From NCBI RefSeq assembly GCF_000611645.1, contig NW_014011960.1, forward strand, positions 2,124-13,023: DNA of 10,900 nt, written 5' to 3'. Under the pieces are notes generated by a model. The model was not told the DNA's origin. It worked only from the letters and a program-made list of their open reading frames with translations, and did no database searches. This stretch comes from Monoraphidium neglectum (lineage: Eukaryota > Chlorophyta > Chlorophyceae > Sphaeropleales > Selenastraceae). Made by a program: the position numbers and the translations under genes. This document shows, in pieces, positions 8,403 to 10,900 of this stretch; the first letter of the stretch is position 1, and every line of letters starts with the position of its first letter.

Positions 8403-9067
8403 GTGAGTGTGGCGCCGCTTTGGAATTTTCGCTTTTGAGGCTCAGCAGGTCCCTCTGCGGCAGCAGTGCCTGACCACGTCGCTGATTACGCACGCACCAA
8501 AAAGCAAAGCGCATGGCAGAAGCATGATGTGGGCGCTATATCCTCGCAACATCGCCTCTGCTTGCCGCCGATCGGCCTCCGCTGGTAGTAGTGTTTTCGA
8601 CTCCCATTGGTCCCTCATGCCTTGCTGTGTGCTTGCTGGCCGGAATGCCACCGTCATCAGGGATTGCTTGTTGTAGATATGACTGCTGCATCAGACCCAG
8701 TCGCAGGCTGTGGAGTGCCAACGTGTCGTGAGTAACACTGTGGCCCCAACACAAGCTTGCTTGTTCCTCAGCAGCAACCGTCAAGAGCAGAAGCAATTAC
8801 ATCCAGCGCAGGAAATGCGCAATTAGCAAGTGTGCACCCTATAAATAAATAGATACATGCCTCCTGGACAATGATTACTCAGGGCTGGCACATAATCAAA
8901 CCAAACCTGCTGAATCACGGGTTGAGGCATAAAAGAAAGGCGGCGCCAAGTACCTTCTCCCAGCCACCGCTAGTCTGTTCGGGGTGGGAACAGGACGCGC
9001 CACAGGAACAGGTGACAATGCGCAGGTGCAAGCGGCGCCGGCGCCTCCCGCTGCCGCCCTGCCTGCT
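8403..9067. other. Convergent intergenic region holding both 3' UTRs
   Basis: It lies between the lipase stop (8400-8402) and the oligopeptidase stop (9070-9068 on the minus strand). It contains a minus-strand TGTAA at 8801-8797 and a plus-strand AATAAA at 8844-8849 in an AT-rich patch. No TGTAA was found on the plus strand, so the lipase poly(A) site is unassigned. No other gene is seen. Confidence 0.6.
8797..8801 (-). terminator. TGTAA polyadenylation signal, oligopeptidase gene
   Basis: TGTAA is the usual chlorophyte poly(A) signal. This copy lies about 270 bases after the minus-strand oligopeptidase stop and would end its transcript near 8780. Five-base motifs occur by chance, so confidence is moderate. 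Confidence 0.5.
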
Positions 9068-10727
9068 TCACGCCACTGATGGGCTGGCGGCCGCGGTGGG
9101 GGGCTGCGCGGGGCCCGAGCCCTTGAGTGGCTGCGTTGACAGCTGGCCCGCGGTCTTGAGGAGGAAGGCATACTCCAGGGCCACCTCCTTGAGACGCTCA
9201 AACCTTGGAGGATCGTGTGTGTTGGGGGGGGATGCGCGCGCGCATGTGCGCGCGTGTGTGTGAGTGTATGTGCACACGCGCACGTGTGTGGTGAGCGTAT
9301 GTGCACACAGACACGTGTGTGTGTGTGTGTGTGTGTTTGCTCGCGCACGCACGCGCGTGTGTGTGTGTGTGTGTGTGTGCGCGTGCGTGTGTGTGTGTGT
9401 GGAATAGATGAACACCATGGTCTTCCAGAGTACAACAGGCGCATCAGAGGCGGCCTTGACGGCTTGGTGCAGCAAGGCTCCCAGCCACTTCCACCAAGCC
9501 AGCAAAGCGCCCCGCGTCTGCCCAGCGCAACGACTTTCCTCGCCCCACCCGCAAGCTCGTCTCCACAGTGCCCCCCCCAAAACCCCCCAGCAATGTTGCC
9601 AGCAGCAGCCCCCGCCGGCCCCACCTGCCGGTGACGCTGAAGTGGCCGGCCCCCAGCTCTGTCTTGAGCAGCAGAAGGTTGTTGTCGGTTTTAGTCGACC
9701 GCAGCTTGGCCACCCACTTGGCAGGCTTTGGGGGGAGGAGGCAACGTGAGGATGCAGCGACTTGTTGGGAGTTTTGGTAAGCTTTGATACTCAAATCCCG
9801 AACCCAGGTGGGTGCTGTGCGGCACTGATGTGGCAGGGGGTTGCGGCTCCCACCGGCGGGATCTGGGCAAAACGAGCAAATACATGACAGGCCGGCTTGG
9901 CTTGGATTTGTGAGGATTCGTCAGGTATGCACGCGGTCAGTGGGCAAGCAGCCTGCGATGGGATGCAATGGGATGCAAAGGCCGGGCACAGGAATCCTCC
10001 AATCCAGCAGATGCGGTCCCCACCTCCCAGTAACCGACGCGCGGGTCGTGGAGGCCGGCCGTGACGAGAATGTTGGGGTACCTGCTTGCACGAGGTGCGG
10101 CGGCAGTGCACAGGCGCAGCCCTCGGTTGGCGAAGTCACGGCGGTGCTTGCAGCGCGGCCTCGGCATGCCTCACGCCCCTGCATACACCCTCGCACGACC
10201 CCAGTCGGCCCGCAGCGTGAGTTCGTCCAAAAAAATTTCGCTTGTTGCGCTCCTAGCTATCAAATTAATGTGCATAATGAGGCAGTGCTGCTTACCGCTG
10301 CTGCGTCACATTGTCCACCGGGCTGTAGCTCTTCATGTAATCGTAGTACTCGCGCTCCTTGGGGTTCCCCCACTCCTCCCACTCGACTGGGGGGCGGTCC
10401 GGGCGGCCGGGGATGGATTGCGGGTGAGGCAGCATGCGTTAGCCGTGAAGAGGCGTCGGCCCCTGGTTTTGGGACCTCGGGCAACCGCCTTTCCCAGTGC
10501 GGCGCCTCAACACCCCCTTCCCTCCCCCCAAAAAGCAACGCCTCCTGCAAGCCCCATGCTGCTGAGGCCTTCCTATGCTGGCCCAGCGGCGGGCCCACAA
10601 GAGCCGCGCGCGTCGTTGCGTGGAGAGCCGCATCGGTCGGTTGGGGGCCTGCCCTGCCCCTGCTCACTTGTGGTGAGGGGGATGGTCTCGTCCAGCATGG
10701 TCGTCAGGCAGTCCACAAACGGCACGC
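9068..10727 (-). CDS. Oligopeptidase B-type serine peptidase (prolyl oligopeptidase family S9A), C-terminal part, 5 exons, 5' end outside window
   Basis: Exons in transcript order are 10727-10668, 10386-10296, 10081-10024, 9725-9625 and 9203-9068. All introns are GT-AG with matching phases, coding the last 147 residues plus TGA. They read [39 protein letters not shown] with [35 protein letters not shown] with [18 protein letters not shown], and [16 protein letters not shown]. This is the canonical S9A/oligopeptidase B C-terminus. The catalytic Asp is in GLHDPRV (codon 10047-10045) and the catalytic His in GAGHFS (codon 9644-9642). The nucleophile exon (GxSxGG) should precede VPFVD and is not in the window. 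The family cleaves short peptides after Arg/Lys, and plant and algal members are commonly organellar or cytosolic. About 25 extra residues ([12 protein letters not shown]...) follow the usual end and look disordered. Confidence 0.93.
9204..9624 (-). other. Oligopeptidase intron with CA/GT compound repeat
   Basis: Donor GTGGGG (9624) lies after SVTG with a split Arg codon; acceptor CCAAG ends 9204, followed by FERLKEV. Bases 9403-9624 are unique with no recognised feature; most of the rest is dinucleotide repeat. Confidence 0.8.
9237..9402. repeat. GT/GC alternating purine-pyrimidine repeat with a duplicated 31-base unit
   Basis: The block mixes (GC)n, (GT)n and TGCACAC steps. Two near-identical 31-base units lie end to end at 9262-9292 and 9293-9323, both containing GTATGTGCACAC. 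Further (GT)n arrays occupy about 9316-9338 and 9355-9402. In the oligopeptidase transcript this reads as CA-rich sequence about 30 bases from the 3' splice site. Alternating purine-pyrimidine DNA of this kind can adopt Z-form. Confidence 0.9.
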
Positions 10728-10900
10728 CTGGTCGGAAGTTTGAGAGGCAGCAAGGGGTGACATGACCGTCGACTTGCAGGGGAGCGCTGGCAGGGATGTT
10801 TGCAGCTGCAGGAGCGGCGCGACGGCCAGCGGCGGCCGCTTTCATCCGGCGCTCCTGAGCGCGCGCTTCTCACGCGGGCGGCCGCCGCCGGCCGCGGGAG
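10728..10900 (-). other. Partial oligopeptidase intron at the window edge
   Basis: An acceptor GACCAG precedes VPFVD. No reading of these 173 bases gives the expected Ser-nucleophile exon, so they are taken as intron. The minus frame beginning with ATG at 10845 (MKAAAAGRRAAP...) does not match the family and is not adopted. The CG-rich last 40 bases could contain the end of the preceding exon. Confidence 0.6.

Noticed and set aside
7396..8406. Plus-strand Arg-rich frame overlapping the lipase tail.
   Set aside because: It is a frame-shifted reading of the same Ala-rich DNA; the other frame connects directly to the DHYM motif.
10573..10845. Extending the oligopeptidase exon upstream to the ATG at 10845.
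   Set aside because: The extra residues are Ala/Pro-rich and lack the expected GxSxGG nucleophile block; an acceptor CAG sits exactly before VPFVD.

Overview
This is a GC-rich stretch of a eukaryotic nuclear genome, most likely from a green alga (chlorophyte). The reasons are short GT-AG introns in every gene, strong GC bias at third codon positions inside exons, long (CA)n/(GT)n microsatellites confined to introns, Ala/Gly/Pro/Gln-rich protein tails, and a TGTAA motif (the usual chlorophyte poly(A) signal) behind one gene. The protein families also resemble plant versions. The genus cannot be decided from the sequence alone. No tRNA, rRNA, transposon or CRISPR array was recognised.

Three protein genes account for the window. 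(1) Positions 51-1571, minus strand: a complete four-exon gene for a DCC-family (DUF393) thiol-disulfide oxidoreductase-like protein of 197 residues, with a basic N-terminal presequence and a 12-Gln run. A TATA box lies about 80 bases upstream of its ATG. (2) About 1859-8402, plus strand: a class 3 (Lipase_3) alpha/beta-hydrolase gene of at least 13 phase-consistent exons, plus an uncertain first exon. It has an N-terminal hydrophobic segment, a GHSLGGG nucleophile motif, a DLVP aspartate, a DHYM histidine, and a Pro/Ala-rich tail of about 370 residues carrying three copies of a short SxFxxxxSRxA motif. (3) 9068 to beyond the right edge, minus strand: the last five exons of an oligopeptidase B-type (S9A prolyl oligopeptidase family) serine peptidase. 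They include the catalytic Asp and His; the Ser exon lies outside the window.

Genes 1 and 2 are head-to-head and share a short promoter interval (about 1572-1858). Genes 2 and 3 are tail-to-tail across about 665 bases. Each gene has a CA/GT microsatellite in one intron, and in genes 2 and 3 the CA-rich strand is the sense strand and runs up to or near the 3' splice site. There is no sign that the genes form one pathway. Adjacency in a nuclear genome is weak evidence, though all three are of types often found in chloroplasts or at membranes. The exon models below were built by hand from frame, splice motifs and remembered family consensus; no search was run.
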